A model generated the notes under the pieces. It was not told where the DNA came from. It did not search any database and was given only the letters and a program-made list of their open reading frames with translations. Shown here piece by piece: positions 23,722 through 31,031 of a DNA stretch of 41,344 nt (position 1 is the first letter of the stretch; each line of letters begins with the position of its first letter). The translations under genes were made by a program, and so were the position numbers. The stretch is from assembly GCA_035533275.1 (NCBI GenBank), contig DATLUD010000033.1:1-41344 (forward strand), read 5' to 3'. The stretch comes from SCRA01 sp035533275 (lineage in GTDB: Bacteria; Vulcanimicrobiota; Vulcanimicrobiia; Vulcanimicrobiales; SCRA01).

Positions 23722-24417
23722 TTAGGCGAAGCCTTGCGCGGGAGCGGAGCCGCCTTCCAGGAGGACGCGCTCCACCAAGACGCCCGGCGGAACGGCGCCT
23801 TCGATGGCGTCGTCGGAGTCGTTGACCACCGTCCGCGGGACGCCGTAGACGTGATAGCGCTGCGAGAGATCGGGATACTCGTTGGCCTCGACGATCGTCG
23901 CGCTGACGTTGGGATTGGCCAAGGCGAGGGAGACGGCCAGACTGGCCATCTGCGGGCAATAGGGTCAGGTCGGGGTGACGAAGACCTTGAGGTCGACGGG
24001 CTCGGTGAGGGCGGAGAGCTGGGCGCGCGCCTCCGGCGCCAGGCCCTGCTCTGCGCCGCCCATCTCCAGCACGGACTTGAGGAAGGCCGGGAACTCGTAG
24101 CCGCCGGGGAAGCCGACGAACCGGACCCGTCCGCCCCCCTCGCCGTCGAACAGCAGCGTGGGAACGCGGTCGACGCCCACGCTCTCGGCCTCTGCGCGGT
24201 TGGCGACGAGATCCAAGACCGTCAGGTTGAGGCGCGGCATCAACTCGGAGAGCTCGCTCATGAGACCCTCCGCGGCCTCGCAGGTCTCGCATGGGACGAC
24301 TCCCGGCACGATGAGCGGGCTCGTGCGCTGGGTGTAGAGCGTGAGGCTCACGTCCTTGGACATGCCCTCGGCCATCTCGCGGAGCGTCTTGCGGTCGTTC
24401 TCGCGGATCAGTCCCAT
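23722..24417 (-). CDS. Two-domain thioredoxin-fold selenoprotein (PDO/glutaredoxin-like, U-P-Y-C)
   Basis: The gene is one 231-residue frame if TGA at 23965-23967 is selenocysteine. The N-terminal thioredoxin fold has a redox pair P-C-E-T-C (Cys43, Cys46) and a cis-Pro in R-V-P-T (Pro86). The C-terminal fold has V-F-V-T-P-T-U-P-Y-C-P-Q-M-A (Sec151, Cys154) and cis-Pro in G-V-P-R-T (Pro194). This is the layout of protein disulfide oxidoreductases (PDO) and of AhpF-like N-terminal domains, with the usual C-P-Y-C replaced by U-P-Y-C. ATG 24417 has GAGGGAG six bases upstream. A SECIS-like hairpin follows the UGA. The likely role is thiol-disulfide exchange or reduction of a peroxidase in the cytoplasm. 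Ordinary calling would split it at the TGA. Confidence 0.9.
23931..23951 (-). promoter_or_regulatory. Bacterial SECIS-like hairpin of the U-P-Y-C selenoprotein
   Basis: An 8-bp stem (AGAUGGCC with GGCCGUCU, including one U-G pair) closes the 5-base loop AGUCU. The loop begins 21 bases after the UGA and has G in its second position, as required by the bacterial SECIS consensus. The loop is nearly identical to AGUUU of the UGSC gene's hairpin, as expected if one SelB reads both. Confidence 0.8.
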
Positions 24418-24557
24418 GGCGTTCTCCCTCGCGTGGTCGCGGTCGGTGGACACCTGACTGTTACCCAGGCGCCGGTGGCGCAATCGCAAGGTTTCCTCAT
24501 CATCCTCTGCAGAAAATCCCAGACGGGTGCGGTAGGATGGTGCTGGAGGGCCAGGCC

Positions 24558-24824
24558 GTGACCGATGCGCCGAACGCGCTGAACCTGATCTTCTCGATGC
24601 CGGCGGCCGCGCCGGGCATCGTCCAGCACGCCGTGCGGGCCGGGGCCCCGGCTCGCGAGGGGCCTCACGCGCTCGCGGGCGCGACGTTGGATCCCCTCGT
24701 CGGGGGACTGTTGATCGCCGCCTGTCTGGCCGTCGCCGTGGGGTGCTTCCTCCTGGCCGCCGGCGCGGCGCGACGCGAGGTCGGCGAGCGCCGCGTGACC
24801 TCCGGTGCCTGGTGGCTGCGCTGA
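24558..24824 (+). CDS. Small hypothetical protein with one membrane segment
   Basis: The 88-residue frame starts at GTG 24558, with GGAGG eight bases upstream (an in-frame ATG at 24537 is less well placed). Nearly every third codon position is G or C, as in true genes of this DNA. The C-terminal half holds a convincing membrane helix, V-G-G-L-L-I-A-A-C-L-A-V-A-V-G-C-F-L-L, followed by a basic segment. No family is recognised. It fills most of the 414-bp gap between the U-P-Y-C selenoprotein start and the EthD-like gene; the remaining 140 bp form the divergent promoter region. Confidence 0.45.
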   Translation: MTDAPNALNLIFSMPAAAPGIVQHAVRAGAPAREGPHALAGATLDPLVGGLLIAACLAVAVGCFLLAAGAARREVGERRVTSGAWWLR

Positions 24825-24831
24825 CCGGGAT

Positions 24832-25143
24832 TTACATCTTGACGTCGCTGATCTGAATGGTCGGCTGGACGTTGGTGTAGTTGGGGATGTCTCCCATGAT
24901 GGCCTCCGCATGGGGGCCGAACGACGCCTGGAAGGCTTCGACGGTGTCGAAGTAGAGATGCCCCATCGCCGCGTACGCCGGCGGCGAACCCGGGGCCGCA
25001 CCCGCAAGGCCCTGCTCGACGGCCACGCCCTTGCACGCGGATCCCAACTTCTCGCGGACCATCGGTATGTGCCGGTTGGTGTAGTACGCCATGTCGAAGC
25101 GGGTATCGGAGGTTTGCGGGTAGAGCACGCTGACTTTGATCAT
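24832..25143 (-). CDS. EthD-family ferredoxin-like fold protein
   Basis: This 103-residue dimeric alpha+beta-barrel-type protein opens I-K-V-S-V-L-Y-P and has the EthD signature F-D-M-A-Y-Y-T-N-R-H-I-P-M-V-R-E. It continues with M-G-H-L-Y-F-D-T-V-E-A-F-Q-A-S-F and I-P-N-Y-T-N-V-Q-P-T-I-Q-I-S at the end. The family includes small stress or degradation proteins of unclear reaction. The ATG at 25143 follows GGAGGAACG. It is monocistronic here and convergent with the small hypothetical gene. Confidence 0.88.
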   Translation of the reverse strand: MIKVSVLYPQTSDTRFDMAYYTNRHIPMVREKLGSACKGVAVEQGLAGAAPGSPPAYAAMGHLYFDTVEAFQASFGPHAEAIMGDIPNYTNVQPTIQISDVKM

Positions 25144-25267
25144 CGCACGTTCCTCCGTCAGGATCGGGGGTGAGCCGGCGAGCGGTCCACCTCAAGTTCC
25201 CGCGATGCGGAGAGCGCTTCGACGCGCGTGAGAGGAGCACCCTTTAGCGCATTCGAAAGCCAGCCGC

Positions 25268-26245
25268 ATGCAACACGACAGCTTGAACAGGCGCCGGGTG
25301 CTGCTTGGCATGTCGGCAGTAGGGCTCGGAGCCGCGGGCCTCACGCTCGGTGCGCGCTCGGCGGCGCAGGCGGCGTCGGAGCTGACGATCTTCGCCGCGG
25401 GCACGCTCGCCAAGCCGTTTCGCTCGCTCGACGGCGTCTTCTCGAAGGGCCACGGCGGCATGGGCGTGCAGCCGCAATTCGGCGGCAGCGTCAAGATGGC
25501 CAAGCAGGTGACGGAGCTCCACGAGGTCGCGGATATCGTGGCCGTCGCGGATTACAGCGTCATCCCGAAGTACCTGATGCCGAAGTACACGAGTTGGTAT
25601 GCCGGCTTCGCGTCGAACGCGGTCACGTTCATCTACACGGAGCGCAGCAAGTTCGCCGGCGAGATCAACGCGCACAACTGGTACGAGGTGCTCGCGCGCC
25701 CCGGCGTGCAGATCGGCCGCTCCAATCCCGACACCGATCCGTCGGGTTACCAGACGCTCTGGCTGCTCGATCTGGCGTCGATGTACTATCACCAGCCCGG
25801 TCTGGGCCAGAAGATCCTCGCCAACGCCCCGGTCTCGAACATGCGTGACACGGAGACCGAGCTGATCCCGGCGTTGCAGTCGGGTCAGATCGATTACCTG
25901 GCGATCTACCGCTCGAGCGCTCTGCAGCAGGGGTACAAGTTTCTCGAGCTGCCTCCGCAGATCAACCTGAGCGACGCGCGCTTCTCCTCGTTCTACGCCA
26001 AGGCGAGCGCGCGAACCAAGAACGGAACGCTCAAGGGAACGCCGATCGTCTACGCGGCGACCGTGCCGAACAACGCGGCGCACGCGCAGGCGGGCTTGGA
26101 GTACCTCGCGCTCTTGCTGGGCGGAGTTGGCAAGGCGGTTCTCGAGAAGGCCGGCTTTGGTGCCGTCTCGCCGGGGTACGCCTTCGGCGGGGCGCATCTG
26201 CCGGCGGCCTTGCGCTCGCTGACCAAGCCGTGGCCGCTCGCCTAG
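25268..26245 (+). CDS. wtpA: Tungstate/molybdate-binding protein (WtpA-like), exported
   Basis: The 325-residue protein has a twin-arginine-like signal (N-R-R-R-V-L-L-G-M-S-A-V-G-L-G) with cleavage near A-Q-A-A. The mature part has the WtpA hallmarks F-A-A-G-T-L-A-K-P-F, Y-T-S-W-Y-A-G-F-A-S-N, and G-R-S-N-P-D-T-D-P-S-G-Y-Q-T-L-W. These form the oxoanion site of the tungstate/molybdate binding proteins. Residues such as A-D-Y-S-V-I-P and Y-L-A-I-Y-R also match. It probably supplies Mo or W; the window has a Mo-dependent CO dehydrogenase that needs this metal. It overlaps the permease gene by 16 bp. Confidence 0.88.
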   Translation: MQHDSLNRRRVLLGMSAVGLGAAGLTLGARSAAQAASELTIFAAGTLAKPFRSLDGVFSKGHGGMGVQPQFGGSVKMAKQVTELHEVADIVAVADYSVIPKYLMPKYTSWYAGFASNAVTFIYTERSKFAGEINAHNWYEVLARPGVQIGRSNPDTDPSGYQTLWLLDLASMYYHQPGLGQKILANAPVSNMRDTETELIPALQSGQIDYLAIYRSSALQQGYKFLELPPQINLSDARFSSFYAKASARTKNGTLKGTPIVYAATVPNNAAHAQAGLEYLALLLGGVGKAVLEKAGFGAVSPGYAFGGAHLPAALRSLTKPWPLA

Positions 26246-27042
26246 GGGGCTCCGCCCGCCTTCTGATCCTCGTCTTCTCGGTCCTCGCGGGGCTGGCGCT
26301 GCTCTTCGTGGTGGCGCCGCTCGTGCAGCTGTTCGCCACGCAGACGCCCTCGAGCTTCGGGCACGCCGCCGCGGACCCGTCGGTCCGCGCGGCGATCGCG
26401 CTCAGCGTGGCGACGGCGTTCGTCACGGCGGCGATCGCGCTGCTGCTGGGCGTTCCGCTGGCATATCTGCTCGCGCGGCACGCGTTTCCCGGCAAGAGCC
26501 TGGCGGCGGCGTTGGTCGATCTGCCGTTGGCCGTTCCGCACACCGTGGTCGGGATCGCCTTGCTGCTGACCTTCGGCCGCACGGGGTGGCTGGGCATCCT
26601 GCTGGGGGCGCTCACGGGCGTGCGCTTCTGGGGGACCGCGGCGGGAATCGTCGTCGCGATGCTCTACGTGAGCTTGCCGTACACGGTCAACGCGGCGCGG
26701 ATCGCGTTCGAGGCGATCGAGCCCGACCTCGAGCACGCGTCGCGTACGCTCGGGGCGGGGGCGTGGGTGACCTTCAGTCGCGTGACCCTGCCGCTTGCCT
26801 GGCGCGGCATCCTCACCGGCGCGATGCTCTCCGGCGCGCGCGCGCTCAGCGAGTTCGGCGCCATCGTCATCCTCGCGTACTATCCGATGGTGGCCCCCGT
26901 CAAGATCTACGACCTCTTCCTGCAAGGGGGCTTGAGCGGCTCGTCCGCGGCGGCCGTGGTGTTCCTGCTGGTCGTGCTCGTGATCTTCGCGGGCCTGCGG
27001 TGGCTGACGAGAGGAGGCGTCCGCTCAGGCCTGGGCGGCTGA
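26230..27042 (+). CDS. wtpB: Molybdate/tungstate ABC transporter permease (WtpB/ModB-like)
   Basis: The 270-residue inner-membrane protein has about six membrane segments. The permease loop D-L-E-H-A-S-R-T-L-G-A-G-A-W-V-T-F-S-R follows Y-T-V-N-A-A-R-I-A-F-E, and G-A-R-A-L-S-E-F-G-A-I-V is typical of ModB/WtpB. It starts at a GTG inside the wtpA 3' end. No ATPase gene (wtpC/modC) follows: a hairpin and a convergent gene come next. The ATPase must lie elsewhere, or another system's ATPase is shared. Confidence 0.9.
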   Translation: MAARLGGSARLLILVFSVLAGLALLFVVAPLVQLFATQTPSSFGHAAADPSVRAAIALSVATAFVTAAIALLLGVPLAYLLARHAFPGKSLAAALVDLPLAVPHTVVGIALLLTFGRTGWLGILLGALTGVRFWGTAAGIVVAMLYVSLPYTVNAARIAFEAIEPDLEHASRTLGAGAWVTFSRVTLPLAWRGILTGAMLSGARALSEFGAIVILAYYPMVAPVKIYDLFLQGGLSGSSAAAVVFLLVVLVIFAGLRWLTRGGVRSGLGG

Positions 27043-27060
27043 GGCGCGAGCGCACGCAGC

Positions 27061-27089
27061 GGGGGCACGGCGCGTGCGCGCGTGCCCCC
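27061..27089. terminator. Stem-loop between convergent genes
   Basis: GGGGGCACG (27061-27069) and CGTGCCCCC (27081-27089) pair perfectly around an 11-base loop, with further pairing outside (CGCA at 27055-27058 with TGCG at 27091-27094). It lies between the wtpB stop and the stop of the convergent binding-protein gene. It is a likely bidirectional terminator, without a U-tract. Confidence 0.6.
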
Positions 27090-27114
27090 CTGCGCCGCAC
27101 TCCTGGACGAGTGG

Positions 27115-28383
27115 TTAGGACGGCCAGTCGAGCTTGCAGATTTGCTTGACCGAGGCGGCGTCGGGTGCGATCCTCGCGGCGGGCTCCATGTCGACGATAT
27201 CGATGACGTCGTACTTGTCCTCGGGCGTGCCGTTGGGGCGCAGCTTGCCCACCCACATCGGCCACATCAGCGCGTGGTTGCTGTCGCGGTAGTACGCCTC
27301 GCCCTCCCAGAGCGAATGGAACTCCGCGCCTTGGAGCGCATGGCAGACCTTGAGGGCGTCGGTGGACTTCGCCTCGCCGATGGCCCACAGCATGCGGTCG
27401 AGGGCCACGTAGCCGAAGCAGCTGCGGGCGGTCGCCGGCGTGCCGTAGCGCTTGCGGTACTCGGCGGAGAACTCGCTGCCCAGCGTCTTGCCCTTGCCGA
27501 GCACGACGCTGTCCTTGTAGTACCACTCGCTGCCCCAATAACCGATGCGCACGTCCGGCGGCAGGGCCCAGATCGCCTCGAGCTCGGCGGCCCATCCGCC
27601 GACGTTGATGTGCTTGAAGAGGCCGAACTGCGAGCCTTGCTTCATGAAGTTGATGAAGTCGGCGCCGGCGAGGTTGACGATCACCACGTCGGGTTTGGCC
27701 GCCACGATCTGCGGGATGTAGGCGCTGAAGTCGGAGGTGCCCAGCGGGGTGAGGACGTTCTTGACGACCGTGGATCCGGTCTTCTTGGCCACGTCCTCGT
27801 AGCCCGCGGCCAGCGAGTGGCCGAAGGCGTAGTCGGGCGTGACCATGTACCAGCGCTTGCCCAACTCCTTGGCGAAGGTGAAGCCCGTGGCGTGGGTGAC
27901 CATCCACGTCTGGTGGCAGGTCATGAAGCTGTTCCAGTGACACTGCTTGCCGACGGCGTCGTCGGTGTGACCGCCCGCATCGACGAACGGTATGTTGAGC
28001 GAGTTGGCCGCGTTGGCGGTGGAGAGCGTGACGGCGCTGTTCACCGTGCCGACGAGGCCCACGACCTTGTCCTCGTTGATGAGCTTGCGCGCCTTCTCCA
28101 CGGCCACGCCCGGATTGTTCTGATTGTCTTCCGTCACGAGCTCGACCTTGCGCCCGAGCACGCCGCCTTTCTTGTTCCAGGCCTCGACGACCATCTCCAT
28201 GCCTCGGGTCTGGCTCTGCGCGAGGGCGGAGTACACGCCCGTGATCTCCTCGGAGTTGCCGATCTTGAGGACCTCCGCGGCCTCGCCGCGGCTGGGAATG
28301 ATGGCGGGGAATCCGGCCGATGCGACGGCGGCGCCGACGGCGGCGCCTTTGATGAACGTCTCACGGGAGATAGAATTTGGCAT
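27115..28383 (-). CDS. ABC transporter substrate-binding protein, branched-chain amino acid/amide type
   Basis: The 422-residue type I periplasmic-binding protein starts at ATG 28383 with AGGAGC six bases upstream. It has a signal region (F-I-K-G-A-A-V-G-A-A-V-A-S-A-G, cleavage near G-E-A-A). LivK/AmiC/UrtA-type motifs follow: S-E-E-I-T-G-V-Y-S, G-V-L-G-R-K-V-E-L-V-T-E-D-N-Q-N-N-P, and T-P-D-Y-A-F-G-H-S. The ligand is an amino acid, amide or aromatic acid. No permease or ATPase genes are adjacent, so it is an orphan binding protein. A CATAAT -10-like box lies about 30 bases upstream of the start (28412-28417, minus strand) in an AT-richer stretch. Confidence 0.92.
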   Translation of the reverse strand: MPNSISRETFIKGAAVGAAVASAGFPAIIPSRGEAAEVLKIGNSEEITGVYSALAQSQTRGMEMVVEAWNKKGGVLGRKVELVTEDNQNNPGVAVEKARKLINEDKVVGLVGTVNSAVTLSTANAANSLNIPFVDAGGHTDDAVGKQCHWNSFMTCHQTWMVTHATGFTFAKELGKRWYMVTPDYAFGHSLAAGYEDVAKKTGSTVVKNVLTPLGTSDFSAYIPQIVAAKPDVVIVNLAGADFINFMKQGSQFGLFKHINVGGWAAELEAIWALPPDVRIGYWGSEWYYKDSVVLGKGKTLGSEFSAEYRKRYGTPATARSCFGYVALDRMLWAIGEAKSTDALKVCHALQGAEFHSLWEGEAYYRDSNHALMWPMWVGKLRPNGTPEDKYDVIDIVDMEPAARIAPDAASVKQICKLDWPS

Positions 28384-28565
28384 GCCAAAGCTCCTATCTT
28401 GACGATTGCGAATTATGAGCGCGCATGGCGCCCGGGCACCACCGCTCTTCAAGACAATAACGCAATTCAGCGGCCGATCCTTGCGGACGGGCTACTCTTT
28501 TCGACGTGCGAAGCATGCGACGGCTTCCCGAGCCCTCGCTCGTCATGCTGGCGCTCCCTTCCCTT

Positions 28566-29000
28566 TCACGCCGGCTCCGATCCGACGACCAACACGGCGC
28601 ACGGCGCGTACCGGGAGATCCGGTCGGAGACGCTGCCGCTCAAGAATCGCTCCACCGGCGAGAGTCCGCGCCGTCCGACGACGATCAGGTCGGCGCCGAG
28701 CTGATGCGCAGCGGTGATCACGTCGTCGGCGGGGTGGTCGCCCTCCACCACCACCAGCCTTGCCTCCACGCCGCGCTCGCGCGCGTGCTCGATCAGCGGC
28801 AAGGCGCGGCGCTCGTAGAAGGCGCGCGCGTCGGCGATGGAGCTGGCACGCTCCTGGGACGTCTCCGCGTGGTCCGGCGCCCGGGCCACCGAGACGACCT
28901 CGACGCGGGCCCCAAAGCGCTCCGCGATCGCGATAGCGTAGTCGAATGCGCGACGCGCATGCTCCGATCCGTCCCAGGCGATCACGATGTGAGAAAACAC
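28566..29000 (-). CDS. Universal stress protein (UspA family)
   Basis: The protein is 144 residues from GTG 29000, which has AAGGAG eight bases upstream; a GTG at 29021 would add seven residues. It has the Usp fold with H-I-V-I-A-W-D-G-S-E-H-A and the ATP-binding motif G-R-R-G-L-S-P-V-E-R-F-L-S-G-S-V-S (G-x2-G-x9-G-S). It lies 21 bp after the last gene of the Hyf-like operon and may be cotranscribed. Confidence 0.92.
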   Translation of the reverse strand: MFSHIVIAWDGSEHARRAFDYAIAIAERFGARVEVVSVARAPDHAETSQERASSIADARAFYERRALPLIEHARERGVEARLVVVEGDHPADDVITAAHQLGADLIVVGRRGLSPVERFLSGSVSDRISRYAPCAVLVVGSEPA

Positions 29001-29021
29001 CTTCGGTACTCCTTGCGCCAC

Positions 29022-31031
29022 TCACCAATTGCGGATGGATGGATAGAACAACAGGACGCCGATCACGAAGACCAAGATGTACGAGAGGTAGGCCGCGATC
29101 GCCCCCGACTGGGTCGCGCGCGCCAGGTCGGCGATGCGCAGCATGGCGGCCGCGACCTTGCGGTAGAAGGGGAGGTCGAAGAGCGGCAGGCTGCGGCTCT
29201 CGTAGCGGATGCTGCGCGGCGCCAGGCGCGGCCCTTCCACCGTGATGATGCGCTCGGTGCGCAGGGCCGGGGCCGAGATCGCTCGCGTGGGGTTGACGAA
29301 GCCGGTGCCCGTGTAGCTGGTGGAGGCGGCGTAGACGTTGCCGGAGGTCCAGACCGGGGATCGGCGCGCCTTGGGGCGCGCGATCAGCGCGACGAAGAGC
29401 GCGAACAGGGCGCCGAAGCCCACGAATTGGGCGAGCAGACCGAGCGGAGAGATCGATGCGAAGCCGGGGTAACTGGGCGCGAGGAGCGGTGCCGTGGCGA
29501 TCATGGCGCGCGCGGCGCCGACTCCGGCCAGGCCGTCGACCGCGGGCGCGATCCATCCGAGGTACGCCGGCGCGAAGACGCCGACCGCCACGACGCCGAG
29601 CGCGAGGATGGCCATGCCGCCGGCGCGCGCCCCGAGGCGCTCTTGGGCTCGCTGCGCCTCGGGCGTCCGCGGGGCGCCGAGGATGGCGACGCCGAGGGCC
29701 TTCGTGAAGGCGACGATGGCGAGGCCGGCGGCGACTCCGATCGCGGCGGCGGCCAAGGCAAACGTCACCTCGGCCGTCGTGTCGCGCAAGCGGAACGCCT
29801 GCATCAGGGTCTCGAGCACCGACCATTCCCCGGCAAAGCCCGCCAGCGGGGGCAGCGCCGCCAGCGAGAGCGTCGCGACTCCGGTGAGCAGCGCCGTTGC
29901 GGGGAGCCTGCCGGCAAGTCCGCCCAGGCGCTGGAACGAGGTGGTGCCGGCGGCGCTTCGGATGGAGGAGGCGCCCAAGAAGAGCAGGGCTTTCGCGAAC
30001 GCGTGGGCCGTGAGATGCAAGAACGCCGCGGCCACGGCCATCCCGAGCAGGAGCGGCAGGTGCAGGGTCTTGGCCACCAACGCCGCGCCGAGCGCCGCGA
30101 CCACGATCCCCCCGTTCTCGATGCTCGAGTATGCGGCAAGGGAGCGCAGGTCGTGTTGCGCCACGGCGTAGGCGATGCCGAGGAATGCGCTGATGCCCCC
30201 GATGGCGAGCACGAGCATGCCCCACCACAGCGGAACCGGCCACGCCGGCGCGATCAGGAACCGAACGATGCCGTAGAAGCCCACGTTGAGCGCGCCGCCG
30301 GCCATCAGCGCCGCGACGAGCGAGGGTGCCGCGGTGTAACCCAGCGGGAGCCACGCTTGCAGGGGCATCGCGCCGAGCTTGGCGCCGAACGCGACGAGGA
30401 AGAGCAGAAAGACGGCTCCGGCGAGGGGAGCCGAGAGCGACGGCGCGTTCGCGAGCAGCCGGCGCAGCGAGAAGTCGACGTCGCCGCGTGCCAGGATCAA
30501 CAGCGCGGCGATCAATCCCGCTCCCGCCGCGTGCGTCACCACGGCCGTGACGTATCCGGCACGCTGCCCGCCGGGGTCGCTCCCGGCGAATCCCGCCGCC
30601 CAGTAGAAGGCGACCGCGAGCAGCTCCCAGGCGAAGACGAAGAGCAGGGCGTCATCGGCCACGCAGATCAGCAGCGAGGCGAAGAGGATCGCCGCCGAGA
30701 CCGCCGCGGCCGTGCCCCCGCCGCTGCGCTCGTCGGCGGTGCGCCCGCCCAGCGCGTAGATGCCCACGGCGGTGGCCACGACGGCGATGACGGTGACGAA
30801 GAACGCCGAGAGCGGATCGAGGCGCACGGCGGTGTGCAGCGCCTCGGAGCCGGCGAACGCGGCGGCGGGCTCGCCCAACGCCCGCATGCCGCCGGCCAGC
30901 GCGCAGAGTCCGGAGAGCGTGAGGCCCGCGAAGCCGATGGCGCGACCGGTGCGTCCGGGGAGCAGGATCGCCGCGACGATCGCGGTGGCGGCGACGCCGA
31001 GGGCCAACAGGATCGACTCCAGCGCGCTCAT
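29022..31031 (-). CDS. hyfB: HyfB/NuoL-like proton-translocating subunit of a Hyf-related complex
   Basis: The 669-residue membrane protein has about 15 hydrophobic segments and the antiporter-like core of NuoL/HyfB: F-A-W-E-L-L-A-V-A-F-Y, A-K-L-G-A-M-P-L-Q-A-W-L-P, Y-S-S-I-E-N-G-G, and H-A-F-A-K-A-L-L-F. Lys and Glu residues in these segments are the usual proton-path residues. A soluble loop near the C terminus (S-P-V-W-T-S-G-N-V-Y) precedes a last membrane helix, as in HyfB. The start overlaps the stop of the hyfI-like gene (ATGA). It is the last gene of the six-gene unit before the Usp gene. Confidence 0.92.
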   Translation of the reverse strand: MSALESILLALGVAATAIVAAILLPGRTGRAIGFAGLTLSGLCALAGGMRALGEPAAAFAGSEALHTAVRLDPLSAFFVTVIAVVATAVGIYALGGRTADERSGGGTAAAVSAAILFASLLICVADDALLFVFAWELLAVAFYWAAGFAGSDPGGQRAGYVTAVVTHAAGAGLIAALLILARGDVDFSLRRLLANAPSLSAPLAGAVFLLFLVAFGAKLGAMPLQAWLPLGYTAAPSLVAALMAGGALNVGFYGIVRFLIAPAWPVPLWWGMLVLAIGGISAFLGIAYAVAQHDLRSLAAYSSIENGGIVVAALGAALVAKTLHLPLLLGMAVAAAFLHLTAHAFAKALLFLGASSIRSAAGTTSFQRLGGLAGRLPATALLTGVATLSLAALPPLAGFAGEWSVLETLMQAFRLRDTTAEVTFALAAAAIGVAAGLAIVAFTKALGVAILGAPRTPEAQRAQERLGARAGGMAILALGVVAVGVFAPAYLGWIAPAVDGLAGVGAARAMIATAPLLAPSYPGFASISPLGLLAQFVGFGALFALFVALIARPKARRSPVWTSGNVYAASTSYTGTGFVNPTRAISAPALRTERIITVEGPRLAPRSIRYESRSLPLFDLPFYRKVAAAMLRIADLARATQSGAIAAYLSYILVFVIGVLLFYPSIRNW

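Noticed and set aside
23722..24489. Treating the U-P-Y-C gene as frameshifted or truncated
   Set aside because: The frame does not shift and the TGA replaces exactly the first Cys of C-P-Y-C.
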